The position numbers and the translations under genes were made by a program. A stretch of DNA of 64,000 nt from positions 3,058 to 67,057 of the forward strand of contig JBFWNN010000031.1 of NCBI GenBank assembly GCA_050251035.1, read 5' to 3'. The notes below the pieces were generated by a model. It saw only the letters and a program-made list of their open reading frames with translations, made no database searches and was not told where the DNA came from. The DNA is from Taklimakanibacter sp050251035. Its GTDB lineage: Bacteria; Pseudomonadota; Alphaproteobacteria; Rhizobiales; Aestuariivirgaceae. Each line of letters opens with the position of its first letter. Position 1 is the first letter of the stretch. This document shows, piece by piece, positions 32,824 through 43,882 of this stretch.

Positions 32824-35800
32824 ATGTCCCCGCATGATCCTCTGGTCGCCTTGATCAAAACGACGGAGGGCAAGGCAAAGGGCGAGCGGGAAAAGACGCT
32901 GACGCGCCAGCTTCTCGAGAAGGCGCCGCCGGAGGACCTGCAAGGCTATTCCCCCGCCGATCTGCATGAGCTCGTCGCCGGCCGGCTCGCTTTCCTCAGC
33001 GAGCGCAAGCCCGGCCGCAGCAAGGTCGCCGTGACCAACCCGGACGCCCCCTTCACCGACCTGACGGTCATCGATATCGTCAATGACGACATGCCGTTCC
33101 TGGTTGATTCGACCATCGGCCTCCTGACCGAGCGCGGCCACGACGTGCGCCTGGCGCTCCACCCGGTCCTGTCGGTGAAGCGCGACGGTACGGGCAAGCT
33201 CACCGGGCTCGAAGCCAAGCCGAGCCCTGATTCCCAGGCGATCCGCGAAAGCTTCCTGCATATCCATCTCGCGCGCATCGGCGCCGATGAGGCCATGGCG
33301 CTCGAGGCGGATCTCAAGGGCGTCTTCGCCGATGTGCGTGTTGCCGTGCTCGACTGGCGGGCGATGCAGCAGCGCCTGCGCGAGGCGATCGCCGCCTACC
33401 AGAAGAACCCGCCGCCCATCCCGATCGAGGAGCTGACCGAATCGATCGCCTTCCTGCAGTGGCTGCTCGACAACCACTTCACTTTCCTCGGCATGCGCGA
33501 ATACAAATTCGCGGGCGGCGCCAGGAAGGGCGTGCTCGAGCCGATCGCCGACACTGGCCTCGGCATCCTGCGCAAGGCGGAGATCGAGGTCTTGCGGCGC
33601 GGCAGCGAGCTGGTCGCCATCTCGCCGCAGATCCGCGAATTCCTCAACGAGCCTGCCGCCCTCATCATCACCAAGTCCGACGTGCGCGCCACGGTGCACC
33701 GGCGCTCGGCCATGGACTATGTCGGGGTCAAGCTGTTCGACGCCGAAGGCGATCTTTCGGGCGAATTGCGCGCCATCGGACTTTTCACCTCGTCCGCCTA
33801 TACGCAGAACCCGAGCGAGATCCCCCTCTTGCGCAAGAAATTGCAGCGCGTGGTGGCGGCCTCGGGCTTCTCGCCTTCGGGCCATTCCGGCAAGGCTCTG
33901 GCCGCCGTCCTCGAAAGCTTCCCGCGCGACGAGCTGTTCCAGATCGATGCCGATGTGCTGGCCGAGATGGCGCAGGGCATATTGCGCCTGGAAGAGCGGC
34001 CGCGCACGCGCCTCTTCGTCCGGCGCGACAAGTTCGACCGTTTCGTCTCCGCCTTCGTCTTCATCCCGCGCGACCGTTTCGATTCCGATGTGCGCCGCAA
34101 GGTCGGCGACCAGTTGGCGGAAGCCTTCGACGGGCGCGTCGCGAGCTTCGCGCCGTCCTTCGGCGAAGGCACGCTGGTGCGCGTCCACTTCATCGTCCTG
34201 CGCAACCCGGGCAAGGAGCCGAAGCCCGATATCGTCGCCCTCGAGCAGCGTATCGTCGAGACGGTGCGCAATTGGGACGACAGGCTCGAAAGCGCGCTGA
34301 CCGCCAAGGGCACGGAGCAGGCGCTGGTCGCGCGCTGGCGCGGCGCCTTCCCGCCCGGCTATCGCGATGAGACCGATCCCCGGGCCTCGCTCAAGGATAT
34401 CGAGGAGATCGATGCCTTGAGCGGCGATGAGGTCGGCGTCGAATTCATCAAGGCGGCGGGCGATGGTCCCCATGAATTCCATTCGCGTCTCTATCATCAG
34501 GGCGAGGCCATAGCACTCGGCCGGAGGCTGCCCATTCTCGAGAACCTCGGCCTGCAGGCGATCTCGGAAACCACCCATATCCTGTCGCCCCGCTCGGGCT
34601 CGGGCCGCGCCGTCATCCACGACGTGCTGCTTCAGGCGCCGGCCAACGCCACGATCGGACCGGAGACTTTCGCCAATCTCGAGGCCGCCTTCCTCGCCGT
34701 ATGGACGGGCATGGCCGAAAACGACGCCTTCAACGGGCTCACCTTGCGCGAAGGCATCGGCTGGCGTGACGTCGCACTGCTGCGCGGGCTCGGCCGCTAT
34801 ATCCGCCAGTCGGCCGCGTCCTTCTCCTCCGACTACATGGCGCAGACGCTGGTGAAGTATTCGCCCATCGCGCGCCAGCTCGTCACCTTGTTCTACGCGC
34901 TGTTCGACCCCAAGGCGCATAGCGAGAAGGACGTGGAAGCCGCCCAGTCCAAGATCGAGAAGGCGCTGGTCGACGTCTACAATCTCGACGAGGACCGCAT
35001 CATCCGCCGCTATGTGAACCTCGTCACCTCGATCATCCGCACGAACTTCTTCCAGCCGCCGAAGAACGACGGCGAGCCGCCGCTCATCAATTTCAAGATC
35101 AACTCCAAGCTGGTGGAGGGCCTGCCCGAGCCCAAGCCCTTTGCCGAGATCTTCGTCTACGCGCCCGACGTCGAGGCCGTGCATCTGCGCGCCGGACATA
35201 TCGCGCGCGGCGGCATCCGCTGGTCGGACCGGCCGGAGGATTTCCGCACCGAGGTCTTGGGGCTGGCCAAGGCACAAAACGTGAAGAACGCGGTGATCGT
35301 GCCGGTCGGCGCCAAGGGCGGCTTCGTGCCCAAGCGCCTCAAGATCGGCGACAGCCGCGAGGCCATCCAGGCCGAAGGGGTCAGGGCCTATACGCGTTTC
35401 ATCTCGAGCCTGCTCGACATCACCGACGATCTGAAGGGCGACAAGGTGATAGCGCCCGCCGCCACGGTCAGGCGCGACGGCGATGATCCCTATCTGGTCG
35501 TCGCCGCCGACAAGGGCACGGCGACCTTCTCCGACACCGCCAACGGCATCGCGCGCCGCCACGGCTTCTGGCTCGACGATGCCTTCGCCTCGGGGGGCTC
35601 CGCCGGCTACGACCACAAGAAGATGGGCATCACCGCCAGGGGCGCCTGGGAGGCGGTCAAGCGGCATTTCCGCGAGATCGACGTCGACATCCAGTCGACG
35701 CCCTTCACGGTCATCGGCGTCGGCGACATGTCGGGCGACGTCTTCGGCAACGGGATGCTGCTGTCGCGCAAAATCAGGCTGCTTGCCGCCTTCGACCATC

Positions 35801-37581
35801 GCGACATCTTCATCGATCCCGAGCCCGACGCGGAAGCCTCCTTCAAGGAGCGCGACAGGCTCTTCGCCCTGCCGCGCTCGAGCTGGCAGGACTACGACAA
35901 GTCGCTCATCAGCAAGGGTGGCGGGGTGTTCTCGCGCACGCTCAAGGCCATACCGCTGACCCCCGAGATCAAGGCGCTGACCGGCCTCGAGGCCGCCACG
36001 GCGACGCCGCAGGAGCTCATGCATGCGCTGCTCCTCGTCTCCGCCGACCTCCTGTGGTTCGGCGGCATCGGCACCTATGTGAAGGCGTCGAGCGAAACCC
36101 CGGCCGATGCCGGCGACCGCGCCAACGATGCCTTGCGCGTCGATGCCAGCGAGCTCAAGGTCAAGGTCGTGGGCGAGGGCGCCAATCTCGGCGTCACGCA
36201 GCGGGGGCGGATCGAGTTCGCCATCAATGGCGGGCGGATCAACACCGATGCGGTCGACAATTCGGCCGGCGTCAATTCCTCCGACATCGAGGTCAATATC
36301 AAGATCGGCTTCTCGCGGGCGGAAGCGGCGAAGCGGCTCACCCGCGAGGACCGCGACACGCTCCTCGTCGACATGACCGACGACGTGGCGGCGCTCGTCC
36401 TGCGCAACAACTACCTGCAGACCTTGTGCCTGTCGCTGGCGCTCGAGCAGGGCACGACGGAGAACAGCTACGCCATCCAGCTCATGCAGCAGCTGGAGAA
36501 ATCGGGCGAGCTCGACCGCAAGATCGAGTACCTGCCGACCGACTCGCAGATCATCGAGCGCGACGTGAAGGGCGGCGGGCTGACGCGCCCGGAGCTCGCC
36601 GTCGTCATGGCCTATGCCAAGATATCGCTCTACGGCGAGATCCTGGCCAGCGGCGTGCCCGACGATCCCTATCTCTCGCGCGAGCTCAAGCGTTATTTCC
36701 CCAAGGCGATGCAGGAGCGCTTCGCCGACGACATCGAGCACCACAAGCTCAGGCGCGAGATCATCGCCACCATGCTCGCCAACAGCATGATCAACCGTGG
36801 CGGCCCGAGCTTCATCGCCTATGTCATGGGCGAGAGCAGCGCCGAGCCGGCCGACATCGCAGCGGCCTTCGCCGCGGCGCGCGATTCCTATGATTTCCTC
36901 GCGCTCAACACGGCGATCGACGCGCTCGATGCGAAGATCCCCGGCATCCTGCAGAACAAGCTCTATGCCGAGCTGCAGCTCCTCTTGCGCTGGACCACGG
37001 TGTGGTTCCTGCGCCATGAGAAGCTGGACCAGGGCCTGCAGCAGCTCATCGGCAAATATCGCGACGGCCTCGCCAAGGTGGATGCCGTGCTGGCGAAGGC
37101 CGTCCCCGCGGCCGACCTCGAGGACATGCAGCAGCGGCAAGGCGAGCTCGAGAAGCAAGGCGTGCCGGCGGATCTCGCCCGCAAGCTCGCGAGCCATCGC
37201 TTCCTGCAGCGCGCGCCCGACATCGTGCGGATCGCGGACAAGACCGGCGCCGGCATCGAGACGGTCGCTGCACTGCTGTTCGCCACCTCGTCCGACCTCG
37301 GCGTCGAAAGGCTGATCGAGGAAGGCAATGCGCTGAGAGCCCGCGACCTCCTGGAACGCCAGGCGATCAACCGGCTCAGGGCCCAGGTGTTCGAGAACCA
37401 TCGCGGCATCGTCCAGCGCATCATCCAGGACAAGACGAGCTGGGCCGACTGGCGGGCGAAGAACCAGACGCGTGCCACTGCCGTCATCCAGAACATGGAG
37501 ACGATCCTGGCGAGCAAGCCCTTCGACATCGCGCGCTACGCCGTGGCGCAAGGCACGCTGGCGGATCTGGCGATCAGGTAG
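32824..37581 (+). CDS. NAD-specific glutamate dehydrogenase, large (180 kDa) class
   Basis: A 1585-residue enzyme, the usual length of the GDH180 class (GdhB of Pseudomonas type). The long N-terminal region (1-~700) carries ACT-like regulatory segments (e.g. DMPFLVDSTIGLLTERGHDVRL). The catalytic core is at ~700-1250: SDRPEDFRTEVLGLAKAQ, VPVGAKGGFVPKRL with the substrate lysine (~830), the DKGTATFSDTAN segment and GVGDMSGDVFGNGML for NAD (~965). It deaminates glutamate to 2-oxoglutarate. A TGGGAG site precedes the ATG. The upstream leader holds a hairpin at 32778-32794. It is convergent with ybjQ. Confidence 0.95.
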   Translation: MSPHDPLVALIKTTEGKAKGEREKTLTRQLLEKAPPEDLQGYSPADLHELVAGRLAFLSERKPGRSKVAVTNPDAPFTDLTVIDIVNDDMPFLVDSTIGLLTERGHDVRLALHPVLSVKRDGTGKLTGLEAKPSPDSQAIRESFLHIHLARIGADEAMALEADLKGVFADVRVAVLDWRAMQQRLREAIAAYQKNPPPIPIEELTESIAFLQWLLDNHFTFLGMREYKFAGGARKGVLEPIADTGLGILRKAEIEVLRRGSELVAISPQIREFLNEPAALIITKSDVRATVHRRSAMDYVGVKLFDAEGDLSGELRAIGLFTSSAYTQNPSEIPLLRKKLQRVVAASGFSPSGHSGKALAAVLESFPRDELFQIDADVLAEMAQGILRLEERPRTRLFVRRDKFDRFVSAFVFIPRDRFDSDVRRKVGDQLAEAFDGRVASFAPSFGEGTLVRVHFIVLRNPGKEPKPDIVALEQRIVETVRNWDDRLESALTAKGTEQALVARWRGAFPPGYRDETDPRASLKDIEEIDALSGDEVGVEFIKAAGDGPHEFHSRLYHQGEAIALGRRLPILENLGLQAISETTHILSPRSGSGRAVIHDVLLQAPANATIGPETFANLEAAFLAVWTGMAENDAFNGLTLREGIGWRDVALLRGLGRYIRQSAASFSSDYMAQTLVKYSPIARQLVTLFYALFDPKAHSEKDVEAAQSKIEKALVDVYNLDEDRIIRRYVNLVTSIIRTNFFQPPKNDGEPPLINFKINSKLVEGLPEPKPFAEIFVYAPDVEAVHLRAGHIARGGIRWSDRPEDFRTEVLGLAKAQNVKNAVIVPVGAKGGFVPKRLKIGDSREAIQAEGVRAYTRFISSLLDITDDLKGDKVIAPAATVRRDGDDPYLVVAADKGTATFSDTANGIARRHGFWLDDAFASGGSAGYDHKKMGITARGAWEAVKRHFREIDVDIQSTPFTVIGVGDMSGDVFGNGMLLSRKIRLLAAFDHRDIFIDPEPDAEASFKERDRLFALPRSSWQDYDKSLISKGGGVFSRTLKAIPLTPEIKALTGLEAATATPQELMHALLLVSADLLWFGGIGTYVKASSETPADAGDRANDALRVDASELKVKVVGEGANLGVTQRGRIEFAINGGRINTDAVDNSAGVNSSDIEVNIKIGFSRAEAAKRLTREDRDTLLVDMTDDVAALVLRNNYLQTLCLSLALEQGTTENSYAIQLMQQLEKSGELDRKIEYLPTDSQIIERDVKGGGLTRPELAVVMAYAKISLYGEILASGVPDDPYLSRELKRYFPKAMQERFADDIEHHKLRREIIATMLANSMINRGGPSFIAYVMGESSAEPADIAAAFAAARDSYDFLALNTAIDALDAKIPGILQNKLYAELQLLLRWTTVWFLRHEKLDQGLQQLIGKYRDGLAKVDAVLAKAVPAADLEDMQQRQGELEKQGVPADLARKLASHRFLQRAPDIVRIADKTGAGIETVAALLFATSSDLGVERLIEEGNALRARDLLERQAINRLRAQVFENHRGIVQRIIQDKTSWADWRAKNQTRATAVIQNMETILASKPFDIARYAVAQGTLADLAIR

Positions 37582-37616
37582 ACTCTCCCTCCACAGCGCG
37601 AAGCTCGGGCGAGATT

Positions 37617-37643
37617 CTCCCTCCCCGCAAGACCGGGAGGGAG
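37617..37643. terminator. hairpin between convergent gdh and ybjQ genes
   Basis: CTCCCTCCC (37617-37625) pairs with GGGAGGGAG (37635-37643) around a nine-base loop CCGCAAGACC-like. It is located between two convergent genes and is related in composition to the interspersed palindromes in the window. No U-run follows on either strand, so it is an RNA 3'-end structure candidate rather than a proven terminator. Confidence 0.5.
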
Positions 37644-37654
37644 GAGCGGCCGGA

Positions 37655-37975
37655 TCACTCCACCCTGACCGCGGTGCCCGCCGCCGTCACCATCAGCATG
37701 CTGCCGTTGGAGCCGATCGTCTCATAGTCGAGATCGACGCCGATGACCGCGTTGGCGCCGAGCGCCGCCGCCTTGTCGGTCATCTCGCCGACCGCGGTCT
37801 GGCGCGCGTCGTTCAGCACCTTCTCATAGGCGCCCGAGCGGCCGCCGACGATGTCGCGGATCGAGGCGAAGAGATCGCGGAACAGGTTGGCGCCGAGGAT
37901 CGCCTCGCCGGCGACGAGGCCCTTGTACTCGACGATGCGGCGGCCTTCGATGGCATTGGTGGTGGTGACGAGCAT
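37655..37975 (-). CDS. ybjQ: YbjQ/UPF0145 family protein
   Basis: A 106-residue protein of the YbjQ (DUF74) family: MLVTTTNAIEGRRIVEYKGLV, GEAILGANLFRDLFASIRDIVGGRSGAYE and ALGANAVIGVDLDYE. The family forms pentameric rings of unknown role and has been suggested as heavy-metal related. GGAGGAC precedes the ATG. Single gene, convergent with gdh. Confidence 0.9.
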   Translation of the reverse strand: MLVTTTNAIEGRRIVEYKGLVAGEAILGANLFRDLFASIRDIVGGRSGAYEKVLNDARQTAVGEMTDKAAALGANAVIGVDLDYETIGSNGSMLMVTAAGTAVRVE

Positions 37976-38110
37976 GCGGGGAGTCCTCCTTTGGGTTCCA
38001 TGAATTTAAGAGCAGGGGCGGCCGGTTTCCACTGCAGCTTGCCTTTTTCTCTGTCCGGGCCTATATGGGAGCCAACTTAGGTTCACTCACATAGCTAGAG
38101 TTATGAGGGT

Positions 38111-38137
38111 GGGTCCCAGCCGGGGCCCGCCATTTTT
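38111..38137 (+). promoter_or_regulatory. attenuator-like hairpin in the rimP-nusA leader
   Basis: GGGTCCC (38111-38117), AGCC loop, GGGGCCC (38122-38128) form a seven-pair stem with one G-U pair, followed four bases later by TTTTT (38133-38137) and then the rimP start at 38148. This is an intrinsic-terminator shape directly ahead of an operon that encodes NusA, a factor that acts on such hairpins, so autoregulation is plausible. The U-tract is short and offset, hence only moderate confidence. Confidence 0.55.
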
Positions 38138-38147
38138 ATTACCTGGA

Positions 38148-38762
38148 ATGACCGATCAAAGGCTGACACGTGAAACTGGGCCCGCTTTGCGGGTGGCGAA
38201 GCTCGTCGAGCCGGTGCTCGACGGGCTGGGCTTCCGTCTGGTACGGGTCAAGATGAGCGGCTCGACCTTGCAGATCATGGCCGAGCGGCCCGACGGCTCC
38301 TTCACCATCGACGACTGCGAGCAGGCGAGCCGCGCGATATCGCCGATGCTCGACGTCGAGGACGTCATTGCGAGCCGCTATTTCCTCGAAATGTCCTCGC
38401 CCGGCATCGACCGGCCGCTGGTGCGCACGCAAGATTTCGAGCGCTGGGCGGGACATGAGGCCAAGATCGAGATGACCGTGCCGCAGGCCGGGCGCAAGCG
38501 CTTCCGCGGCATCCTCGAAGGCTTCGCCGACGGCGAGGTGCGCCTCTACATCGACAATCCGGAGGGCGGATCCGAGAAGCTTCTGATCGGCGTGCCGTTC
38601 GCCGATATCGGGGAAGCGAAGCTCGTCCTGACCGATGCCCTGATCGAGGCCGCGAAAGCGCGCCGGGCGGGTCCGGCGATGGCCGACGGCAGCGACTGGA
38701 CCGAAGACGCCGACGACAGCGGCGACGAAGAGACAACCGATTTGGACGACAGGAGACATTGA
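38148..38762 (+). CDS. rimP: ribosome maturation factor RimP
   Basis: A 204-residue RimP starting at MTDQRLTRETGPALRVAKLVEP; upstream in-frame ATG 38103 would make the leader hairpin coding and is rejected. Family motifs: PVLDGLGFRLVRVKM, TIDDCEQASRAISPMLDVED, YFLEMSSPGIDRPL. The C-terminal tail past residue ~175 is acidic (DDSGDEETTDLDD). RimP helps 30S maturation. It is the first gene of rimP-nusA-ylxR-infB-rbfA-truB-rpsO-pnp and lies 1 base from nusA. Confidence 0.93.
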   Translation: MTDQRLTRETGPALRVAKLVEPVLDGLGFRLVRVKMSGSTLQIMAERPDGSFTIDDCEQASRAISPMLDVEDVIASRYFLEMSSPGIDRPLVRTQDFERWAGHEAKIEMTVPQAGRKRFRGILEGFADGEVRLYIDNPEGGSEKLLIGVPFADIGEAKLVLTDALIEAAKARRAGPAMADGSDWTEDADDSGDEETTDLDDRRH

Positions 38763-38763
38763 C

Positions 38764-40371
38764 ATGGCCGAAGCCGCAGTGAGCGCCAACAGGCTCGAAC
38801 TTCTACAGATCGCCGACGCCGTCGCGCGCGAGAAATCGATCGATAAGTCCGTCGTGCTCGCCGCCATGGCGGAAGCGATCCAGCGCGCGGCGAAGTCGCG
38901 CTATGGGGCTGAGAACAACATTCATGCCGAGATCGACTCGCGCACCGGCGAGACGCGCCTCAACCGCCTCTTGCTCGTGGTCGAGAAGGTCGAGAACGAA
39001 GCGACCGAGATCAGCCTCAACGAAGCGCAGCGGCGTAATCCGGCGGCGACCATCGGCGACCAGATCGCCGATCCCCTGCCGCCGATCGAGTTCGGCCGCA
39101 TCGCCGCCACCAACGCCAAGCAGGTGATCGTGCAGAAGGTGCGCGATGCCGAGCGCGAGCGCATGTATGACGAGTACAAGGACCGCATCGGCGAGATCGT
39201 GCACGGTTCGGTGAAGCGCGTCGAATACGGCAATGTGATCGTCGATCTGGGCCGCGGCGAAGCGATCGTCCGGCGCGACGAGACGCTGCCGCGCGAGACC
39301 TTCCGGCCGGGCGACCGCATCCGCGCCTATGTCTATGACGTGCGCCGCGAGCAGCGGGGGCCGCAGATCTTCCTGTCGCGCACCCATCCCGAATTCATGT
39401 CGCGCCTGTTCGGCCAGGAAGTGCCGGAAATCTATGACGGTGTCGTCGAGGTCGTCTCGGTCGCCCGCGATCCGGGCTCGCGCGCCAAGATCGCGGTGCG
39501 CTCCAAGGACGGCTCGATCGATCCGGTCGGCGCCTGCGTCGGCATGCGCGGCAGCCGTGTCCAAGCGGTGGTCAACGAGCTGCAGGGTGAGAAGATCGAC
39601 ATCATCCCGTGGTCGGCCGATGTCGCCAATTTCGTCGTCAATGCGCTGGCGCCCGCCGAAGTCGCGAAGGTGGTGCTCGACGAGGAGGCCGAGCGCATCG
39701 AGGTCGTGGTGCCGGACGAGCAGCTCTCGCTCGCCATCGGCCGGCGCGGCCAGAATGTACGCCTTGCTTCACAACTTACTGGATGGGATATCGATATCAT
39801 GACGGAAGCGGAAGAATCGGAGCGCCGGCAGAAGGAGTTCGCCGAGCGCACCCAGCGCTTCGTCGAGACGCTCGATGTCGACGAGATCCTGGCCCAGCTC
39901 CTCGCCTCGGAGGGCTTCGCCACCGTCGAGGAGATCGCCTATGCCGATGCGCAGGAGATATCGAGCCTCGAAGGCCTCGACGAGCAGACCGCCCAGGAGC
40001 TGCAGACCCGGGCGCGCGACTATCTCGACAAGATCACCGCCGAGCAGGATGCGAAGCGCAAGGAGTTGGGCGTCGCCGATGACGTCGCCGAGGTCGAAGG
40101 CGTCACGCTGCCCATGCTGGTGGCCTTGGGCGAGGCCCAGGTGAAGACGGTCGAAGACCTCGCCGGCTGCGCCACCGACGATCTCATCGGCTGGACCGAG
40201 CGCAAGCCGGGCGAGACGGTCAAGCACAAGGGCGCCTTCTCCGACCTCGACGTGTCGGCGGCGGAAGCCGAGGCCATCATCATGGCGGCGCGGGTCAAGG
40301 CCGGCTGGATCGAAAAGCCGGTCGAGACCGAGACCGCCGAAGAGGCCGGCGTGGAGGCGCAGGACGCTTGA
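38764..40371 (+). CDS. nusA: transcription termination/antitermination factor NusA
   Basis: A 535-residue NusA. N-terminal RNA-polymerase-binding domain (1-~130: LLQIADAVAREKSIDKSVVLAAMAEAIQRAA), S1 domain (~135-200: GEIVHGSVKRVEYGNVIVDLG), two KH domains (~205-345: GACVGMRGSRVQAVVNEL, AIGRRGQNVRLASQLTGWDI), and C-terminal helix-hairpin-helix acidic repeats (GFATVEEIAYADAQEISSLEGLDE, then LAGCATDDLIGW), the usual alphaproteobacterial layout. Its stop overlaps the TTG start of the next gene. Confidence 0.96.
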   Translation: MAEAAVSANRLELLQIADAVAREKSIDKSVVLAAMAEAIQRAAKSRYGAENNIHAEIDSRTGETRLNRLLLVVEKVENEATEISLNEAQRRNPAATIGDQIADPLPPIEFGRIAATNAKQVIVQKVRDAERERMYDEYKDRIGEIVHGSVKRVEYGNVIVDLGRGEAIVRRDETLPRETFRPGDRIRAYVYDVRREQRGPQIFLSRTHPEFMSRLFGQEVPEIYDGVVEVVSVARDPGSRAKIAVRSKDGSIDPVGACVGMRGSRVQAVVNELQGEKIDIIPWSADVANFVVNALAPAEVAKVVLDEEAERIEVVVPDEQLSLAIGRRGQNVRLASQLTGWDIDIMTEAEESERRQKEFAERTQRFVETLDVDEILAQLLASEGFATVEEIAYADAQEISSLEGLDEQTAQELQTRARDYLDKITAEQDAKRKELGVADDVAEVEGVTLPMLVALGEAQVKTVEDLAGCATDDLIGWTERKPGETVKHKGAFSDLDVSAAEAEAIIMAARVKAGWIEKPVETETAEEAGVEAQDA

Positions 40372-40958
40372 GCCAGGGCCCGGCCGAGGCAAATGAGATT
40401 GTGGCGGACCGCATGTGCATCGTGACCCGCGAAGTCATGGATGAGGCGCGGCTCATCCGCTTCGTACGGGGGCCGGACGGCGTGGTCGTGCCCGATCTCA
40501 ACCGGAAGTTGCCAGGCCGGGGCGTCTGGGTGGGCTTGAGCAAGGCCCGCGTGGCCGAGGCGGTCAAGCGCCGGGCCTTCGGCCGGGGGCTGGGCGAAGT
40601 CACCGCCGGAACCGATCTGCCCGATCAGGTCGGAGGGCTTTTGCGCAAGGCCGCACTTTCCTATATATCGCTTGCAAAAAAGGCTGGCGAGGCGGTTGCC
40701 GGAGCCGCTAAGGTTGAAGACATGATGGCATCCGGGCGGGCGCGGATTGTCATCCATGCGCGAGAAGCAGCCCAAAACGGCCGGCAGAAGATCGACAACC
40801 TTTCGGGGCCAAGTGTAGAGACCATTAGTCTCTTCACCTCGACCGAATTGGATTTGGCGTTCGGCCGGGCAAATGTGATACATGCGGCGGTGGCCAAAGG
40901 GGGGCTTGCGGAAAAGCTTCTTCAGGCCGTGCGCCGCGCCGAAGCCTATGACGCTTGA
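40368..40958 (+). CDS. ylxR: RNA-binding protein: YlxR domain fused to L7Ae-like domain
   Basis: A 196-residue protein with two nucleic-acid-binding parts. The YlxR (DUF448) domain is residues ~15-85: CIVTREVMDEARLIRFVRGPDG and KLPGRGVWVGLSKARV. The L7Ae/L30e-like domain follows: YISLAKKAGEAVAGAAKVEDMMASG. This fusion is standard in alphaproteobacteria between nusA and infB. It starts with TTG overlapping the nusA stop; ATG 40413 is an alternative. The ~200-base gap after it carries two palindromic elements. Confidence 0.88.
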   Translation: MSQGPAEANEIVADRMCIVTREVMDEARLIRFVRGPDGVVVPDLNRKLPGRGVWVGLSKARVAEAVKRRAFGRGLGEVTAGTDLPDQVGGLLRKAALSYISLAKKAGEAVAGAAKVEDMMASGRARIVIHAREAAQNGRQKIDNLSGPSVETISLFTSTELDLAFGRANVIHAAVAKGGLAEKLLQAVRRAEAYDA

Positions 40959-40959
40959 C

Positions 40960-41028
40960 GCATCGGACCGAAAAGGTGCTTGTGGCCGGGTTGAGCCCGA
41001 CCATCCCGGTTTTCGGACAATCCGATGC
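40960..41028. repeat. nested palindromic repeat downstream of ylxR
   Basis: Outer arms GCATCGGA (40960-40967) and TCCGATGC (41021-41028) enclose CCGAAAA (40968-40974) and TTTTCGG (41009-41015). The same outer structure, with a short loop, recurs after rpsO at 45472-45516. Here the loop is replaced by a second hairpin, TGGCCGGG...CCCGACCA (40983-41003), which resembles the ATGGCCGGG...CCCGGCCAT element at 43807-43829. This looks like one repeat family inserted into another. Confidence 0.75.
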
Positions 41029-41090
41029 GCCAAATAGAAAGACAGAGCGTCGAGGCTGGTGCCTGGCGCTCGGGCGCCGTGAATTTAATC

Positions 41091-41135
41091 GAGCCTTTGC
41101 CAGTCGGGTCGACTTGACCCGAGCGGGAAAGGCTC
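41091..41135. repeat. 45-base palindrome in the infB leader
   Basis: GAGCCTTTGCC (41091-41101) faces GGGAAAGGCTC (41125-41135), and inside it TCGGGTC (41104-41110) faces GACCCGA (41116-41122). The structure ends 27 bases before the infB start. It could be a further interspersed repeat or a leader structure affecting infB expression. Flanking GCCAGT (41099-41104) and ACTGGC (41150-41155) offer an alternative pairing that reaches closer to the start codon. Confidence 0.7.
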
Positions 41136-41162
41136 TAAAGCCGACCGAAACTGGCAGGACGA

Positions 41163-43703
<2,541 letters not shown>

Positions 43704-43709
43704 CAACAA

Positions 43710-43833
43710 GCCTCATCCGGGTGAGGCCGCTCACCTTACTCGTCATGGCCGCCCTTGAGGCGGCCATCCAGCCCTACACGCAGTAGCTGAATGGCGTCGG
43801 GTCTGGATGGCCGGGTCAAGCCCGGCCATGACG
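43710..43833. repeat. compound palindromic repeat region between infB and rbfA
   Basis: Right after the infB stop GCCTCA...TGAGGC (43710-43727) forms a small hairpin that competes with GTGAG...CTCAC (43721-43734). Then come ATGGCCGCC...GGCGGCCAT (43745-43767) and ATGGCCGGG...CCCGGCCAT (43807-43829). The two larger hairpins are themselves mirror-placed, since CGTCATGGCC (43741) faces GGCCATGACG (ending 43833), like a BIME-style pair. It has no coding potential. It may process or stabilise the polycistronic mRNA. Confidence 0.75.
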
Positions 43834-43882
43834 AATTGGAGGAACGGCGCTCCTCAGGGAGGTTGGATGTGGAGAGTATCCC

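Noticed and set aside
32728..37551. 1607-codon open frame on the minus strand, antisense to the glutamate dehydrogenase gene
   Set aside because: High-GC codon bias leaves the opposite frame open. The translation has no recognisable domain (Asp/Arg/Leu/Val-rich low-complexity), while the plus frame is a full-length GDH180 enzyme.
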